Of a stretch of 42,556 nt of DNA, positions 1 to 10,113 are shown piece by piece. The notes under the pieces are model-generated. The model was not told where the DNA came from. It saw only the letters and a program-made list of their open reading frames with translations, and did no database searches. The DNA lies in the NCBI RefSeq assembly GCF_004962925.1, contig NZ_SUEO01000002.1:79756-122311 (forward strand). The letters are read 5' to 3'. Source of the DNA: Mesorhizobium sp. (lineage in GTDB: Bacteria > Pseudomonadota > Alphaproteobacteria > Rhizobiales > Rhizobiaceae). Numbering within the stretch: position 1 is the stretch's first letter; each line of letters starts with the position of its first letter. The translations under genes and the position numbers were made by a program.

Positions 1-140
1 AGCGCATTGAAGACGGCGCCGCCGACAGCCTCGCGCATCGTGCCGGGATTCGACGCCGCCGGCACGAAAGTGCCCGAAACCTGGCCGCGCCGATCTATAT
101 AGGCGCCGCCTACGGCCAGGATTGTCGGCGACTTCATCAT
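1..140 (-). CDS. PfkB-family sugar/nucleoside kinase, N-terminal part only
   Basis: The first 46 codons read on the minus strand from an ATG at 140 (a second ATG follows at 137), and the gene runs off the left edge. The peptide begins MMKSPTILAVGGAYIDRRG and continues with an NPGT...GGAVFNAL stretch. This matches the start of PfkB/ribokinase-family kinases: a beta strand ending in a glycine pair and Asp for substrate binding, then the 'GG...N.A' motif. An in-frame stop lies a few codons upstream, so the start is well bounded, although no strong Shine-Dalgarno is visible. The substrate cannot be told from this fragment. The gene diverges from recA. Confidence 0.6.
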   Translation of the reverse strand, partial: MMKSPTILAVGGAYIDRRGQVSGTFVPAASNPGTMREAVGGAVFNA

Positions 141-330
141 GCCGGCGAGGAGACCATTGCTGTTGCCAGGTGGAGACTAGGTTGTCCGGCGGAACCCGGC
201 AACCGGAGGCGCGATTCGGAAGATCCCAGCACGATCCTGCCGAGGAAGCGGGATACAGCCGGGGGTGAAAACACGAAACAAAAAAAGAACGAATCCGGAT
301 ATTGTTTGTTTTTCAATCGCTTGACTCCTC

Positions 331-359
331 TTGTCAGATGAGAACAAAAAAGGTACAAA
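331..359 (+). promoter_or_regulatory. recA promoter with overlapping LexA (SOS) box
   Basis: TTGTCA (331-336) and TACAAA (354-359), separated by 17 bases, form a plausible -35/-10 pair. Between them GAAC-N7-GTAC (342-356) differs by one base from the alphaproteobacterial LexA direct repeat GAAC-N7-GAAC. A repressor bound there would cover the core promoter, as expected for SOS control of recA. Confidence 0.6.
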
Positions 360-414
360 TTAATAAGGATTACGGATTGTCCGGCCTTCATTGACGACCA
401 AGGGGTGATGTATC

Positions 415-1512
<1,098 letters not shown>

Positions 1513-1600
1513 GGCTTCGGCGGTGGCCGGAGTTTGGCCATAATTCCTGCTCATCACCTGCAGCTCATGTAATCGAGTTCTGTATTGTTGCGTTTTCGAA

Positions 1601-1630
1601 CCGCCGGCCTAGCGCCGGCGGTTTGCGTTT
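1601..1630 (+). terminator. Probable recA terminator
   Basis: An 8-bp stem (CCGCCGGC at 1601-1608 with GCCGGCGG at 1614-1621) has a 5-base loop and is followed by TTTGCGTTT. The T tract is interrupted, so termination may be incomplete. It lies 88 bases past the recA stop. Confidence 0.6.
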
Positions 1631-1729
1631 CGGCGGTGGCGCCGAGATGACCGGCAAGCACCGCAAATTGGCCCAATTCCGTGTTTCTGGACAGGGTGCA
1701 ACGCGGCGGCTAAAAGGCCATGTCCATTT

Positions 1730-1757
1730 GCCGTCGGCCGGGCCGACGGCTCTCTCT
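1730..1757 (+). promoter_or_regulatory. Hairpin in the alaS leader
   Basis: GCCGTCGGCC (1730-1739) and GGCCGACGGC (1741-1750) form a perfect GC-rich inverted repeat followed by TCTCTCT, about 30 bases before the alaS start. It could be a second recA terminator or an attenuator/leader structure of alaS. The sequence alone does not decide. Confidence 0.4.
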
Positions 1758-1781
1758 AAAAGCTAAAAGGCAGTATTATTC

Positions 1782-4448
1782 ATGAGTGGCGTGAACGAGA
1801 TTCGGTCGACATTCCTCGACTATTTCCGCAAGGAGGGTCACGAGGTCGTCGCGTCGAGCCCGCTGGTGCCGCGCAACGACCCGACGCTGATGTTCACGAA
1901 CGCCGGCATGGTGCAGTTCAAGAACGTTTTCACCGGCCTGGAAAAGCGACCCTATTCGCGTGCCACGACGGCTCAGAAGAGTGTTCGCGCCGGCGGCAAG
2001 CACAACGACCTCGACAATGTCGGCTACACCGCGCGCCACCTGACCTTCTTCGAGATGCTCGGCAATTTCTCGTTCGGCGACTATTTCAAGGAGCGCGCCA
2101 TCGAGCTTGCCTGGAACCTGATCACCAGGGAGTTCGGGCTGAAGAAGGACAAGCTGCTGGTCACCGTCTATCACACCGACGACGAGGCTGCCGGCTACTG
2201 GAAGAAGATCGCCGGCTTTTCCGACGATCGCATCATCCGCATTCCGACCTCGGACAATTTCTGGGCAATGGGCGACACCGGACCTTGCGGGCCGTGCTCG
2301 GAGATATTCATCGACCGTGGCGAGCACATCTGGGGCGGCCCTCCCGGCAGCCCCGAGGAAGATGGCGACCGTTTCCTCGAATTCTGGAACCTGGTGTTCA
2401 TGCAGTATGAACAGGTGACGAAGGACGAGCGCATCGACCTGCCGCGCCCGTCGATCGACACCGGCATGGGCCTGGAGCGCATGGCCTCCATCCTGCAGGG
2501 GGTGGAGAGCGTCTTTGAAACCGACCTGTTCCGTCACCTGATCGAGGCTGCGTCGTCCGCGCTCGGCCGCGGTCCGGATGCGGACACCGTCGGATCGTTC
2601 CGCGTGATCGCCGACCATTTGCGTTCGTCCTGCTTCCTGGTGGCCGACGGCGTGCTGCCGTCCAATGAAGGCCGCGGCTATGTGCTTCGTCGCATCATGC
2701 GCCGCGCCATGCGCCATGCGCAGTTGCTCGGTGCCCGCGATCCGCTGATGTGGCGCCTGGTACCGGCACTAGTGCGCGAGATGGGCCAGGCCTACCCGGA
2801 ACTGGTGCGCGGCGAACAGATGATCACCGAGACGCTGAAGCTGGAGGAGACGCGGTTCCGCAAGACGCTAGTGCGCGGCTTGGGCCTGCTTTCGGAGGCG
2901 ACGGAAAAGCTGGGTGCCGGCGACATGCTCGATGGCGAGACAGCCTTCAAGCTCTACGACACCTATGGCTTTCCGCTCGATCTGACGCAGGACGCTCTGC
3001 GTCAGCGCAGCATCTCGGTTGATCTTGCCGGCTTCACCAATGCGATGGAGCAGCAGAAGGCCGAGGCGCGCAAGAGCTGGGCTGGTTCCGGCGAGGCCGC
3101 GACCGAAACGGTGTGGTTCCCGGTGCGCGAAAAGAACGGCGCCACCGAGTTCCTCGGCTACGAGACCGAGCAGGCGGAAGGCATCGTCCAGGCGCTGGTC
3201 AGGGACGGCAAGACCGTTGACAGTGCCGCCGAGGGCGACGCGGTTGCCGTGGTCGTCAACCAGACGCCATTCTATGGCGAGTCCGGCGGCCAGATGGGCG
3301 ATACCGGCCTCATTTCAGGCGAAGGGTTCTCGATCGAGATCTCCGATACGCAGAAGAAGGCCGATGGGCTTTTCGTGCATCTCGGCAAGGTGGTCAACGG
3401 CACGGTCAACACGGGCGCGACCGTCGAGCTGAAGGTTGACCATGCGCGCCGCTCCAGGCTGCGCGCGAACCATTCCGCGACGCATCTGATCCATGAAGCG
3501 CTGCGCGAGGTGCTGGGCACCCATGTCGCACAGAAGGGCTCGCTGGTCGCGCCCGAGCGTCTGCGCTTCGACATTTCGCACAACAAGCCGATCTCGCCTG
3601 ACGAGCTCGAAGAGGTCGAGCGGATGGCGAACGAGATCGTCGTCCAGAACAGCCCGGTCACCACGCGGCTGATGTCGGTTGACGATGCCATTGCCGAAGG
3701 CGCCATGGCGCTGTTCGGAGAGAAGTATGGCGACGAAGTGCGCGTTGTTTCGATGGGCACGGGCTTGCATGGCGCCAAGGCCAACCGGCCCTATTCGGTC
3801 GAGCTCTGCGGCGGCACGCATGTCAGGGCGACCGGCGATATCGGTCTGGTGCGCATCGTGTCGGACAGCGCTGTCGCCGCCGGCGTGCGCCGCATCGAGG
3901 CGCTAACCGGCGAGGCTGCGCGCAGGCATCTCGACGAGCAGGACAAGCGGCTGAAGGCGGCTGCGGCGGCGTTGAAGATCTCGCCGGCCGACGTACCGGC
4001 GCGTGTCGAAGCGCTGCTGGACGAGCGCAAGAAGCTCGAGAAAGAACTGACCGAAGCGCGCAAGAAGCTGGCACTGGGCGACCGCTCGCCAGCCGGTGTG
4101 CCTGCGGAAAACGAAACCATTGCCGGTGTCGGTTTTCTCGGCAAGGCGGTCTCCGGCGTCTCGCCGAAGGATTTGAAGCCGTTGGCAGATGCCGGCAAGA
4201 AGTCGCTCGGCTCCGGGATCGTCGTCTTCGTTGGCGCCGGTGAGGACAACAAGGCGAGCGTCGTGGTCGGCGTCACAGACGACCTGACCAGCCGCTTCAG
4301 CGCTGTCGATCTGGTGCGCGTGGCGTCCGCGGCATTGGGCGGGCAGGGCGGCGGCGGCCGGCCTGACATGGCCCAGGCCGGTGGCCCGGATGCCTCGAAG
4401 GCCGAGGATGCGATTGCTGCGGTGAAGGCGGCGCTGGAAGCTGCGTGA
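1782..4448 (+). CDS. alaS: Alanyl-tRNA synthetase
   Basis: AlaRS charges tRNA-Ala and hydrolyses mischarged Ser- and Gly-tRNA-Ala. At 888 residues it is full length. The class II catalytic domain is at the N terminus ([31 protein letters not shown]). The editing domain carries the zinc motif HSATH near residue 567, with CGGTH near residue 674. The C-terminal region has a coiled-coil stretch ([15 protein letters not shown]) and the DHHA1-type glycine-rich end ([16 protein letters not shown]). An AAAGG ribosome-binding site precedes the ATG. It follows recA, a pairing common in Rhizobiales. Confidence 0.98.
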   Translation: MSGVNEIRSTFLDYFRKEGHEVVASSPLVPRNDPTLMFTNAGMVQFKNVFTGLEKRPYSRATTAQKSVRAGGKHNDLDNVGYTARHLTFFEMLGNFSFGDYFKERAIELAWNLITREFGLKKDKLLVTVYHTDDEAAGYWKKIAGFSDDRIIRIPTSDNFWAMGDTGPCGPCSEIFIDRGEHIWGGPPGSPEEDGDRFLEFWNLVFMQYEQVTKDERIDLPRPSIDTGMGLERMASILQGVESVFETDLFRHLIEAASSALGRGPDADTVGSFRVIADHLRSSCFLVADGVLPSNEGRGYVLRRIMRRAMRHAQLLGARDPLMWRLVPALVREMGQAYPELVRGEQMITETLKLEETRFRKTLVRGLGLLSEATEKLGAGDMLDGETAFKLYDTYGFPLDLTQDALRQRSISVDLAGFTNAMEQQKAEARKSWAGSGEAATETVWFPVREKNGATEFLGYETEQAEGIVQALVRDGKTVDSAAEGDAVAVVVNQTPFYGESGGQMGDTGLISGEGFSIEISDTQKKADGLFVHLGKVVNGTVNTGATVELKVDHARRSRLRANHSATHLIHEALREVLGTHVAQKGSLVAPERLRFDISHNKPISPDELEEVERMANEIVVQNSPVTTRLMSVDDAIAEGAMALFGEKYGDEVRVVSMGTGLHGAKANRPYSVELCGGTHVRATGDIGLVRIVSDSAVAAGVRRIEALTGEAARRHLDEQDKRLKAAAAALKISPADVPARVEALLDERKKLEKELTEARKKLALGDRSPAGVPAENETIAGVGFLGKAVSGVSPKDLKPLADAGKKSLGSGIVVFVGAGEDNKASVVVGVTDDLTSRFSAVDLVRVASAALGGQGGGGRPDMAQAGGPDASKAEDAIAAVKAALEAA

Positions 4449-4491
4449 ACCTGCACCAGTAACGCGAGGCCGAAGTGGCAGCGGGGATGAT

Positions 4492-5286
4492 GTGGCAACG
4501 TTGACCATGTATCAAGTCGACGCTTTTGCCGAACGGGCTTTCCAAGGGAACCCTGCTGCCGTTCTCATTTTGGAGGACTGGCTATCGGACGATGTGATGC
4601 AGGCAATCGCAAACGAGAACAATCTTGCTGAAACCGCGTTTGCGCGGCCGAATGGCGAGAGTTGGGATTTGCGCTGGTTCACGCCGGTTCATGAAGTCGA
4701 CTTCTGTGGCCATGCTACTCTTGCGACCGCCCATGTATTGGCCGCGGAACACAATGTGCCTGGCGACATGGCCTTTGCCACGCGGGTGGGTGAGTTACGG
4801 GTTTCCCAGCGGGAAGGTGCCTACCAGCTCGATCTGCCGTGTTTTCCGCCGCAGCCGCTCGGAGGGAAGTTAACGCTGGCGTTGCAAGAGATATTTCCTC
4901 TGGGCACGGTTTCGAGCTTCCGCAATTTCGAAAACCTGTTTGTCGAGCTTGCCGACGAGGCATCCATATGGTCATTCGTTCCCGATCTGCTCAGGATCGG
5001 AACCCTTCATCCTCTTGGCCTGGTCATTACCGCGCCTGGGCGAGCCCATGATTTCGTCTCGCGTTATTTCGTGCCTGGAGCGGGCATTCCCGAGGATCCG
5101 GTAACTGGCTCCACTCATGCGACACTGGTGCCTTACTGGTCTAAAAAACTCGGCAAGGCGCATCTGTCGGCATTCCAATGCTCGCAGCGCGGCGGGCACT
5201 TGCTGTGTGACCTAGCTGGAGATCGCGTGCTGATCGTAGGTCGTGCGAAAACCTTCATGAAGGCGGAAATCTACCTTCCCGAATGA
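4492..5286 (+). CDS. PhzF-family isomerase/epimerase-like protein
   Basis: The 264-residue product opens with the PhzF family signature YQVDAFAERAFQGNPAAV and carries the likely catalytic Glu at residue 47 (NNLAETAF). The paired-domain hallmarks FCGHATLATAHVL and DPVTGSTHATLVPYW are also present. PhzF itself isomerises a phenazine precursor, but most relatives have no known substrate, so only the fold and a probable proton-transfer chemistry can be stated. The start is taken as GTG at 4492 because GGGGA lies 5 bases upstream; an ATG at 4507 is the alternative. The gene lies 43 bases after alaS and converges with the GST that follows. Confidence 0.85.
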   Translation: MATLTMYQVDAFAERAFQGNPAAVLILEDWLSDDVMQAIANENNLAETAFARPNGESWDLRWFTPVHEVDFCGHATLATAHVLAAEHNVPGDMAFATRVGELRVSQREGAYQLDLPCFPPQPLGGKLTLALQEIFPLGTVSSFRNFENLFVELADEASIWSFVPDLLRIGTLHPLGLVITAPGRAHDFVSRYFVPGAGIPEDPVTGSTHATLVPYWSKKLGKAHLSAFQCSQRGGHLLCDLAGDRVLIVGRAKTFMKAEIYLPE

Positions 5287-5302
5287 GCAACTGCCATTTG
5301 CC

Positions 5303-5929
5303 TCAGCCTGCCTTTTCAGTTCGGGAAAAGCTTGGACGCTGAGCTATGCGGGTCCACCAGTCGTGGATGTCGGCAAACTCCGCCAGCAGGCTTTGACCCT
5401 CGGCAACCTTGACGAAATAGCCGATGATCGGGGCGGCGTGCAGGTCGGCGAGCGTCAGCTCCGCTCCCAACAGCCATGGCCCCTCGGCTTTCAGCGATGA
5501 GAGCGCCTGTAGTGCCGTTCTCGCCTGCCGAAGTCCGGCGGCGATCAAAGCCTCGTCAGGCGCCGTCTTCTCCAGCCGCTCGACGGCGACATCCCAGACC
5601 ATGGCCCGATAGGCATAGGCGTCGAGCATGCCGATGATCTGGTTCATGGTTGCGCGGTGTCGAGCATCGGCCGGTTGCAGCGCCGGCCCGTCGAAAGCCT
5701 CATCGACATAACGGGTGATCGCGCTGGTCTCGTAAAGCCGAAACCCGTCATGCTCGAAGGCAGGGATGCGACCGAACGGGTGATGGTCGAAATACCAGCG
5801 GGGAATGCCGTCCGCTGCGAAGACATCGACCGGCACAAGCTCATAATCGATGCCCTTTTCCTCGAGCACGAGGCGGACGATGCGCACATAGACGCTGTAA
5901 TCCGCCCCGTAGACGACGGGCTTGTTCAT
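5303..5929 (-). CDS. Glutathione S-transferase family protein
   Basis: The 208-residue product has an N-terminal thioredoxin-fold GST domain (YGADYSVYVRIVRLVLEEKG, then GRIPAFEHDGFRLYETSAITRYVDE, the cis-Pro and glutathione gamma-Glu binding region). An all-helical C-terminal domain follows, with the usual N-cap box (LTLADLHAAPII). It is cytosolic and presumably conjugates or reduces glutathione-linked substrates; the substrate is not predictable. It lies 12 bases downstream of icd on the same strand, so the two are probably co-transcribed. Confidence 0.88.
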   Translation of the reverse strand: MNKPVVYGADYSVYVRIVRLVLEEKGIDYELVPVDVFAADGIPRWYFDHHPFGRIPAFEHDGFRLYETSAITRYVDEAFDGPALQPADARHRATMNQIIGMLDAYAYRAMVWDVAVERLEKTAPDEALIAAGLRQARTALQALSSLKAEGPWLLGAELTLADLHAAPIIGYFVKVAEGQSLLAEFADIHDWWTRIAQRPSFSRTEKAG

Positions 5930-5941
5930 CTCGTTTGGCCG

Positions 5942-7153
5942 TCAGGCCATCGCCTTCTGCAGGTTCTCGTCGATCTTGTCGAGGAAGCCGGTGGTCGAAA
6001 GCCAAGGCTGGTCGGGACCGATCAGCAGCGACAGGTCCTTGGTCATGAAGCCGGCCTCGACGGTCTGGATGCAGACCCTTTCCAGCGTCTCGGCAAAACG
6101 CTTCAGCTCGGCATTGTCGTCGAGCTTGGCGCGATGGGTGAGGCCGCGCGTCCAGGCGAAGATCGAGGCGATCGAATTGGTCGAGGTTTCCTCGCCCTTC
6201 TGATGCTGGCGATAGTGACGGGTGACGGTGCCATGCGCGGCCTCCGCCTCCACCGTCTTGCCGTCCGGCGTCATCAGCACCGAGGTCATCAGGCCGAGCG
6301 AGCCAAAACCTTGCGCCACCGTGTCCGACTGCACGTCGCCATCATAGTTCTTGCAGGCCCAGACATAGCCGCCCGACCATTTCAGGCTGGAGGCGACCAT
6401 GTCGTCGATCAGCCGGTGTTCGTACCAGATCTTTTTCGCCTTGAACTCGGCTTCGAACTCAGCCTCGTAGACTTCCTGGAAAATGTCCTTGAAGCGGCCG
6501 TCATAGGCCTTGAGAATGGTGTTCTTGGTCGAGAGGTAGACCGGGTAGTTGCGCAGCAGGCCGTAATTCAGCGAGGCGCGGGCGAATTCGCGGATCGACT
6601 CGTCGAGATTGTACATTGCCATGGCGACGCCGGCCGCCGGCGCATCGAACACCTCATGCTCGATCACCTCGCCGTCCTCGCCGACGAACTTGATTGTCAG
6701 CTTGCCCTTGCCGGGAAAGCGGAAGTCGGTGGCGCGGTACTGGTCGCCGAAGGCATGACGGCCGACAATGATCGGCTTGGTCCAGCCGGGTACCAGCCGC
6801 GGCACGTTCTTCATGATGATCGGCTCGCGAAAGATGGTGCCGCCAAGAATGTTGCGGATCGTGCCGTTCGGCGACTTCCACATCTTCTTGAGCTTGAATT
6901 CCTCGACGCGCTGCTCGTCGGGCGTGATCGTTGCGCATTTCACGCCAACGCCATGTTTCTTGATGGCATTTGCCGAATCGATGGTCACCTGGTCGTTGGT
7001 GGCGTCGCGGTGCTCGACGCTGAGGTCGTAATATTCAAGCTTGAGATCGAGATAGGGGTGGATCAGCTTGTCCTTGATGAACTGCCAGATGATGCGGGTC
7101 ATCTCGTCGCCGTCGAGTTCGACGACCGGGTTCGCCACCTTGATCTTCGCCAT
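5942..7153 (-). CDS. icd: NADP-dependent isocitrate dehydrogenase
   Basis: Converts isocitrate to 2-oxoglutarate and CO2 in the TCA cycle with NADP+ reduction. The 403-residue protein is of the eukaryote-like homodimeric type, not the E. coli type. It starts [20 protein letters not shown] and contains the isocitrate-binding stretch [18 protein letters not shown]. The metal-binding Asp region is [28 protein letters not shown], and [12 protein letters not shown] marks the cofactor-binding end. Length and motif order are normal. It is transcribed divergently from the TrmJ-like gene across a 218-base region. Confidence 0.97.
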   Translation of the reverse strand: MAKIKVANPVVELDGDEMTRIIWQFIKDKLIHPYLDLKLEYYDLSVEHRDATNDQVTIDSANAIKKHGVGVKCATITPDEQRVEEFKLKKMWKSPNGTIRNILGGTIFREPIIMKNVPRLVPGWTKPIIVGRHAFGDQYRATDFRFPGKGKLTIKFVGEDGEVIEHEVFDAPAAGVAMAMYNLDESIREFARASLNYGLLRNYPVYLSTKNTILKAYDGRFKDIFQEVYEAEFEAEFKAKKIWYEHRLIDDMVASSLKWSGGYVWACKNYDGDVQSDTVAQGFGSLGLMTSVLMTPDGKTVEAEAAHGTVTRHYRQHQKGEETSTNSIASIFAWTRGLTHRAKLDDNAELKRFAETLERVCIQTVEAGFMTKDLSLLIGPDQPWLSTTGFLDKIDENLQKAMA

Positions 7154-7371
7154 GGAAAGAATGCCTCATTGTTGGGGATCGAAACGGCCTTGCCCGCATG
7201 GCTTTCGGCCGGGGATGCGCCCGTATATCAAAGCATTTTTGGCCGCGCAAACGGCGATCCGCGCTAGTTGGCTTGACCGTGGCGTTTGGGCGTTCTCCGC
7301 GAAAGCTTCATTTTCGCGGCCGGATGTGGCAGGGGACGCTGAAATGCCGCAAACAGCAGTTCATTGACATC

Positions 7372-8214
7372 ATGCAAGCCAGCAACGACATCCCTCCTGC
7401 CGCAGGCCCGGCGATCATCCTGGTTGAGCCGCAGCTCGGCGAGAACATCGGCATGGTCGCGCGCGCCATGGCGAATTTCGGCCTGTCCGAACTGCGCCTC
7501 GTCAATCCGCGCGACGGCTGGCCGAGCGAAAAGGCGCGCGCTGCCGCGAGCCGCGCCGACCATGTCATCGATGCCGTCACGGTCTTTGACGATCTGGCCT
7601 CGGCGGTTACCGACCTGAACTTCGTCTTCGCTACCACGGCGCGCGCGCGCGATAATTTCAAGCCGGTGCGCGGGCCGGTCGAAGCGGGCAGGGCGCTGAG
7701 AGTGCGCCAACGATCCGGACAGCGCACCGGCATCCTGTTCGGCCGCGAGCGGTTCGGGCTCTACAATGACGAGGTCGGCCTGGCCGACGAGATCGTCACT
7801 TTCCCGGTCGATCCCGCATTCTCCTCGCTCAATATCGCCCAGGCGGCCCTGCTGATGTCCTATGAATGGATGAAGTCGGGCCTGGAAGATGAAACGGAAA
7901 CCAATTTTTCCAGCCCTGACATGATGCCGGCGACCAAGGAGCAATTGCACGGCCTGTTCGCGTATCTGGAAGGCGCGCTCGAAGCGCGCGGCTATTTCCG
8001 CCCGGCGCCGAAGAAGCCGAAGATGGTCGACAATCTGCGCGCGGTGCTGACGCGCGCCGGCTTTGCCGAGCCGGAACTCAAGGTGCTGCGCGGCATAATA
8101 TCATCGCTGGACCGGTTTTCGCCGGCCATGCCACGCGGCGACGGATCGCCGGGCGATGATCCAAGACGGCTTCCTGCGGCGGCGGCACGCGCCGCGAAGG
8201 CAGACAAAGACTAG
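7372..8214 (+). CDS. trmJ: TrmJ-like RNA 2'-O-methyltransferase (SPOUT)
   Basis: A SPOUT-class methyltransferase related to TrmJ, which methylates the 2'-hydroxyl of nucleotide 32 in tRNA using S-adenosylmethionine. Motif 1 is seen in LVEPQLGENIGMVARAMANFG, where the N and R of the NIG..AR pattern are present. The knot region is GILFGRERFGLYNDEV and SSLNIAQAALLMSYE. A C-terminal helical extension follows. The ATG at 7372 (280 residues) is preferred because the preceding 58 in-frame codons do not resemble the family; no strong ribosome-binding site is visible. The exact target nucleotide is inferred from the family. Confidence 0.85.
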   Translation: MQASNDIPPAAGPAIILVEPQLGENIGMVARAMANFGLSELRLVNPRDGWPSEKARAAASRADHVIDAVTVFDDLASAVTDLNFVFATTARARDNFKPVRGPVEAGRALRVRQRSGQRTGILFGRERFGLYNDEVGLADEIVTFPVDPAFSSLNIAQAALLMSYEWMKSGLEDETETNFSSPDMMPATKEQLHGLFAYLEGALEARGYFRPAPKKPKMVDNLRAVLTRAGFAEPELKVLRGIISSLDRFSPAMPRGDGSPGDDPRRLPAAAARAAKADKD

Positions 8215-8245
8215 GCTAACCGCGAGTAACCGAATGTTATTTGGT

Positions 8246-8275
8246 AGGCTCCATCATTTCAGAATGATGGAGCCT
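8246..8275. repeat. Perfect 13-bp hairpin between trmJ and murI
   Basis: AGGCTCCATCATT (8246-8258) and AATGATGGAGCCT (8263-8275) form a perfect inverted repeat around a TCAG loop, 31 bases past the trmJ stop. No T tract follows on either strand, so a classical intrinsic terminator is not certain. It may stabilise the 3' end of trmJ mRNA. Confidence 0.6.
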
Positions 8276-8320
8276 CGGATGTGTGACCATCTTCCTGCCG
8301 TGGTCCTAGCCTTCTCTCGT

Positions 8321-8358
8321 AATCCCAGTCTTTTCTCCTAATCCCAGTCTTTTCTCGC
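8321..8358. repeat. 19-bp tandem repeat abutting the murI start
   Basis: AATCCCAGTCTTTTCTCCT is repeated at once with two changed end bases (8321-8339 and 8340-8358). A degraded partial copy precedes it. The array ends 5 bases before the chosen murI ATG and occupies the place where a ribosome-binding site should be. Confidence 0.75.
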
Positions 8359-8363
8359 AATCA

Positions 8364-9182
8364 ATGACAATGACCGATCCCGCAAGTGCTCGCCCGATCC
8401 TAATGTTCGATTCCGGCATCGGCGGCCTGACGGTGCTGCGTGAGGCGCGCGTGCTGATGCCCGATCGTCGCTTCGTCTATGTCGCCGACGATGCGGCTTT
8501 CCCGTATGGCGCTTGGGAAGAACCGGCGCTGAGGGCACATGTTCTGGAGCTGTTCGGCAAGTTGCTCGACCGGTTTTCGCCGGCCATTTCGGTCATCGCC
8601 TGCAACACCGCCTCGACGCTGGTCATCGATGCGTTGCGCGAAAGATTTCCCGGCCATCCTTTCGTCGGCACGGTGCCGGCGATCAAGCCGGCGGCGGAAC
8701 GCACGCGCTCCGGGCTGGTCTCGGTGCTGGCGACGCCCGGCACCGTCAGGCGCCAGTATACGCGCGACCTGATCAGCAAATGGGCTCAGAAATGCCACGT
8801 CCGCCTGGTTGGCAGCGACAGTCTGGCGGGGCTGGCCGAGGTCTATATGCGTGAGGGCTTTGTCGACGAAGAGGCCGTGCGCACCGAGATCGGGCCGTGC
8901 TTCGTTGAACATGATGCGCTGCGGACCGACATCGTCGTGCTTGCCTGCACTCACTATCCTTTTCTTGCCAACCGCATGCGCAAGACGGCACCTTGGCCGG
9001 TCGATTGGCTCGATCCCGCCGAGGCGATCGCGCGGCGGGCGCTCACGCTGCTCGCGGAGACCGAGGTCAGGATTCGCGGCGAGGCGTTGCCGGAAGGCGC
9101 CGATCTTGCTGTCTTCACCTCAAAGCGGGTTGATTTCCCGACTCGCCGCCTGATGCAGGGGTTTGGGCTGGCGATTTCCTGA
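8364..9182 (+). CDS. murI: Glutamate racemase
   Basis: Interconverts L- and D-glutamate to supply D-Glu for peptidoglycan. The 272-residue protein has the N-terminal [14 protein letters not shown] motif with the proton-abstraction Asp-Ser pair. Both catalytic cysteines are present: Cys80 in IACNTAST and Cys195 in LACTHYPF. The start is uncertain: two ATGs (8364 and 8370) are close together and no Shine-Dalgarno is visible, because the 19-bp tandem repeat lies directly upstream. Translation may be leaderless-like or weakly initiated. It lies between trmJ and rpsD, an order that I recall from other Rhizobiales. Confidence 0.95.
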   Translation: MTMTDPASARPILMFDSGIGGLTVLREARVLMPDRRFVYVADDAAFPYGAWEEPALRAHVLELFGKLLDRFSPAISVIACNTASTLVIDALRERFPGHPFVGTVPAIKPAAERTRSGLVSVLATPGTVRRQYTRDLISKWAQKCHVRLVGSDSLAGLAEVYMREGFVDEEAVRTEIGPCFVEHDALRTDIVVLACTHYPFLANRMRKTAPWPVDWLDPAEAIARRALTLLAETEVRIRGEALPEGADLAVFTSKRVDFPTRRLMQGFGLAIS

Positions 9183-9242
9183 TACCTGGGAACATCACCC
9201 GGACCGACACGTTTCCTTCCTATTGCAACAGGAGAAACGATC

Positions 9243-9431
9243 ATGCCAGCCACATCAAAGGCCCAGCAGAAAGCCGCCGGCGCGGCTTTGTCCGCCAAGC
9301 GTGGCGAGACCAAGAAGAGCGAGCTCAAAGGCCCTTCGAAGGGAATGTACAAATCCATGAGCGAAAAGCAGCTCGAGGAATTCGCCGAGACCAAGCGTAA
9401 GGGTCTGCCGGAGAAGAAATCGAAGCACTAG
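9243..9431 (+). CDS. DUF3008 small basic protein
   Basis: A 62-residue, Lys/Ala-rich hydrophilic protein starting MPATSKAQQKAAGAAL and ending GLPEKKSKH, with the central SMSEKQLEEFAETKRKGLP block typical of DUF3008. The function is unknown. The composition suggests a disordered or helical nucleic-acid-associated or stress-related protein, but that is only an inference. An AGGAGAAACGATC leader gives a strong ribosome-binding site 8-9 bases before the ATG. It has its own downstream terminator. Confidence 0.8.
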   Translation: MPATSKAQQKAAGAALSAKRGETKKSELKGPSKGMYKSMSEKQLEEFAETKRKGLPEKKSKH

Positions 9432-9498
9432 CCCGCCGCGCGTCCGACTTGCCGCATCCGCAGGGCGATCGGTCCGATCCCACGGTGACCAATCAAAC

Positions 9499-9526
9499 GC
9501 CCGCGGTCGAAAACCGCGGGCTTTGA
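9499..9526 (+). terminator. Terminator after the DUF3008 gene
   Basis: GCCCGCGGT (9499-9507) pairs with ACCGCGGGC (9513-9521) around a CGAAA loop and is followed by TTT. It lies 67 bases past the DUF3008 stop, in the convergent gap with the small secreted protein gene. Confidence 0.7.
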
Positions 9527-9568
9527 CATTGATGTGTCGGAGACGTTCCCCTCAGGCCGAAGCCAGAC

Positions 9569-9781
9569 TTACCAGCGCGAATGGCAGCGCCGTACCTTGT
9601 AGCGTATGACCTTGCGATGACCATGCCGCCACACCACTTTTTTCTTAACCACGATTCGGCAGATTTGCCCGTGCCCGTGCCCGTGCCCATGCCAATACCT
9701 GGCTTGGGCCGGTTCCGGCGCGATCGCCATCGAGCCGACCAGCACCGCTGCACCCGCCAACGTAAGGAAGAACTTCCTCAT
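9569..9781 (-). CDS. Small secreted His-Gly-rich protein, unknown function
   Basis: A 70-residue protein with a clear signal peptide: MRKFFL, a hydrophobic core at residues 7-20, and AQA cleavage near residue 27. The mature part begins RYW, followed by four consecutive His-Gly pairs (31-38) encoded by a GTGCCC-type hexanucleotide repeat. A very basic tail with Cys41 and Cys66 follows. The histidines could bind metal and the cysteines could form a disulphide; both are inferences. I do not recognise a named family beyond the general class of short GH-rich exported rhizobial proteins. Confidence 0.6.
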   Translation of the reverse strand: MRKFFLTLAGAAVLVGSMAIAPEPAQARYWHGHGHGHGQICRIVVKKKVVWRHGHRKVIRYKVRRCHSRW

Positions 9782-9945
9782 ATAAATTCAGGCTCCTCTT
9801 GCTCCAGTCCCTTCCCAATGCCGCTGGCGTAGACCCCCGCCACATCCGGCACCGCATTCAACGTCGAGGACCGTATCCGCCTGCCATCATCGACGCCAGC
9901 CGCAAGCTTGACACCGCTTAAATCTCCGTTTAATCAACCCACCAA

Positions 9946-9975
9946 CACCGGGCCGCAACGCCCGGTGGTTTCTTT
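9946..9975 (+). terminator. Orphan intrinsic terminator
   Basis: CACCGGGC (9946-9953) pairs with GCCCGGTG (9960-9967) around CGCAAC and is followed by GTTTCTTT. It is oriented for plus-strand transcription, but no plus-strand gene lies between it and the DUF3008 terminator 420 bases upstream. Confidence 0.65.
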
Positions 9976-10113
9976 ATGTGCGCAAGACGTTTGGGAAGCG
10001 CTCTATTTCCCAGTCTTGTGTAAAATGACGTGTCCCGTGGGCTTTCCGCCGCGTTGCGTGGGAAAACCCTGTCAGGTCTCGAAAACGGGGGCCAGAGGAG
10101 GGCGCGTTTCCTT

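Noticed and set aside
1513..1781. T-box or other known riboswitch upstream of alaS
   Set aside because: There is no T-box consensus, specifier stem or antiterminator; only a simple palindrome is visible.
5657..7267. 536-codon open frame on the plus strand opposite icd and the GST
   Set aside because: It has no family motifs, while both minus-strand genes have complete signatures. Long antisense open frames are expected in GC-rich DNA.
8246..8275. Classical intrinsic terminator for trmJ
   Set aside because: The stem is perfect but no T tract follows on the plus strand, so I list it as a hairpin only.
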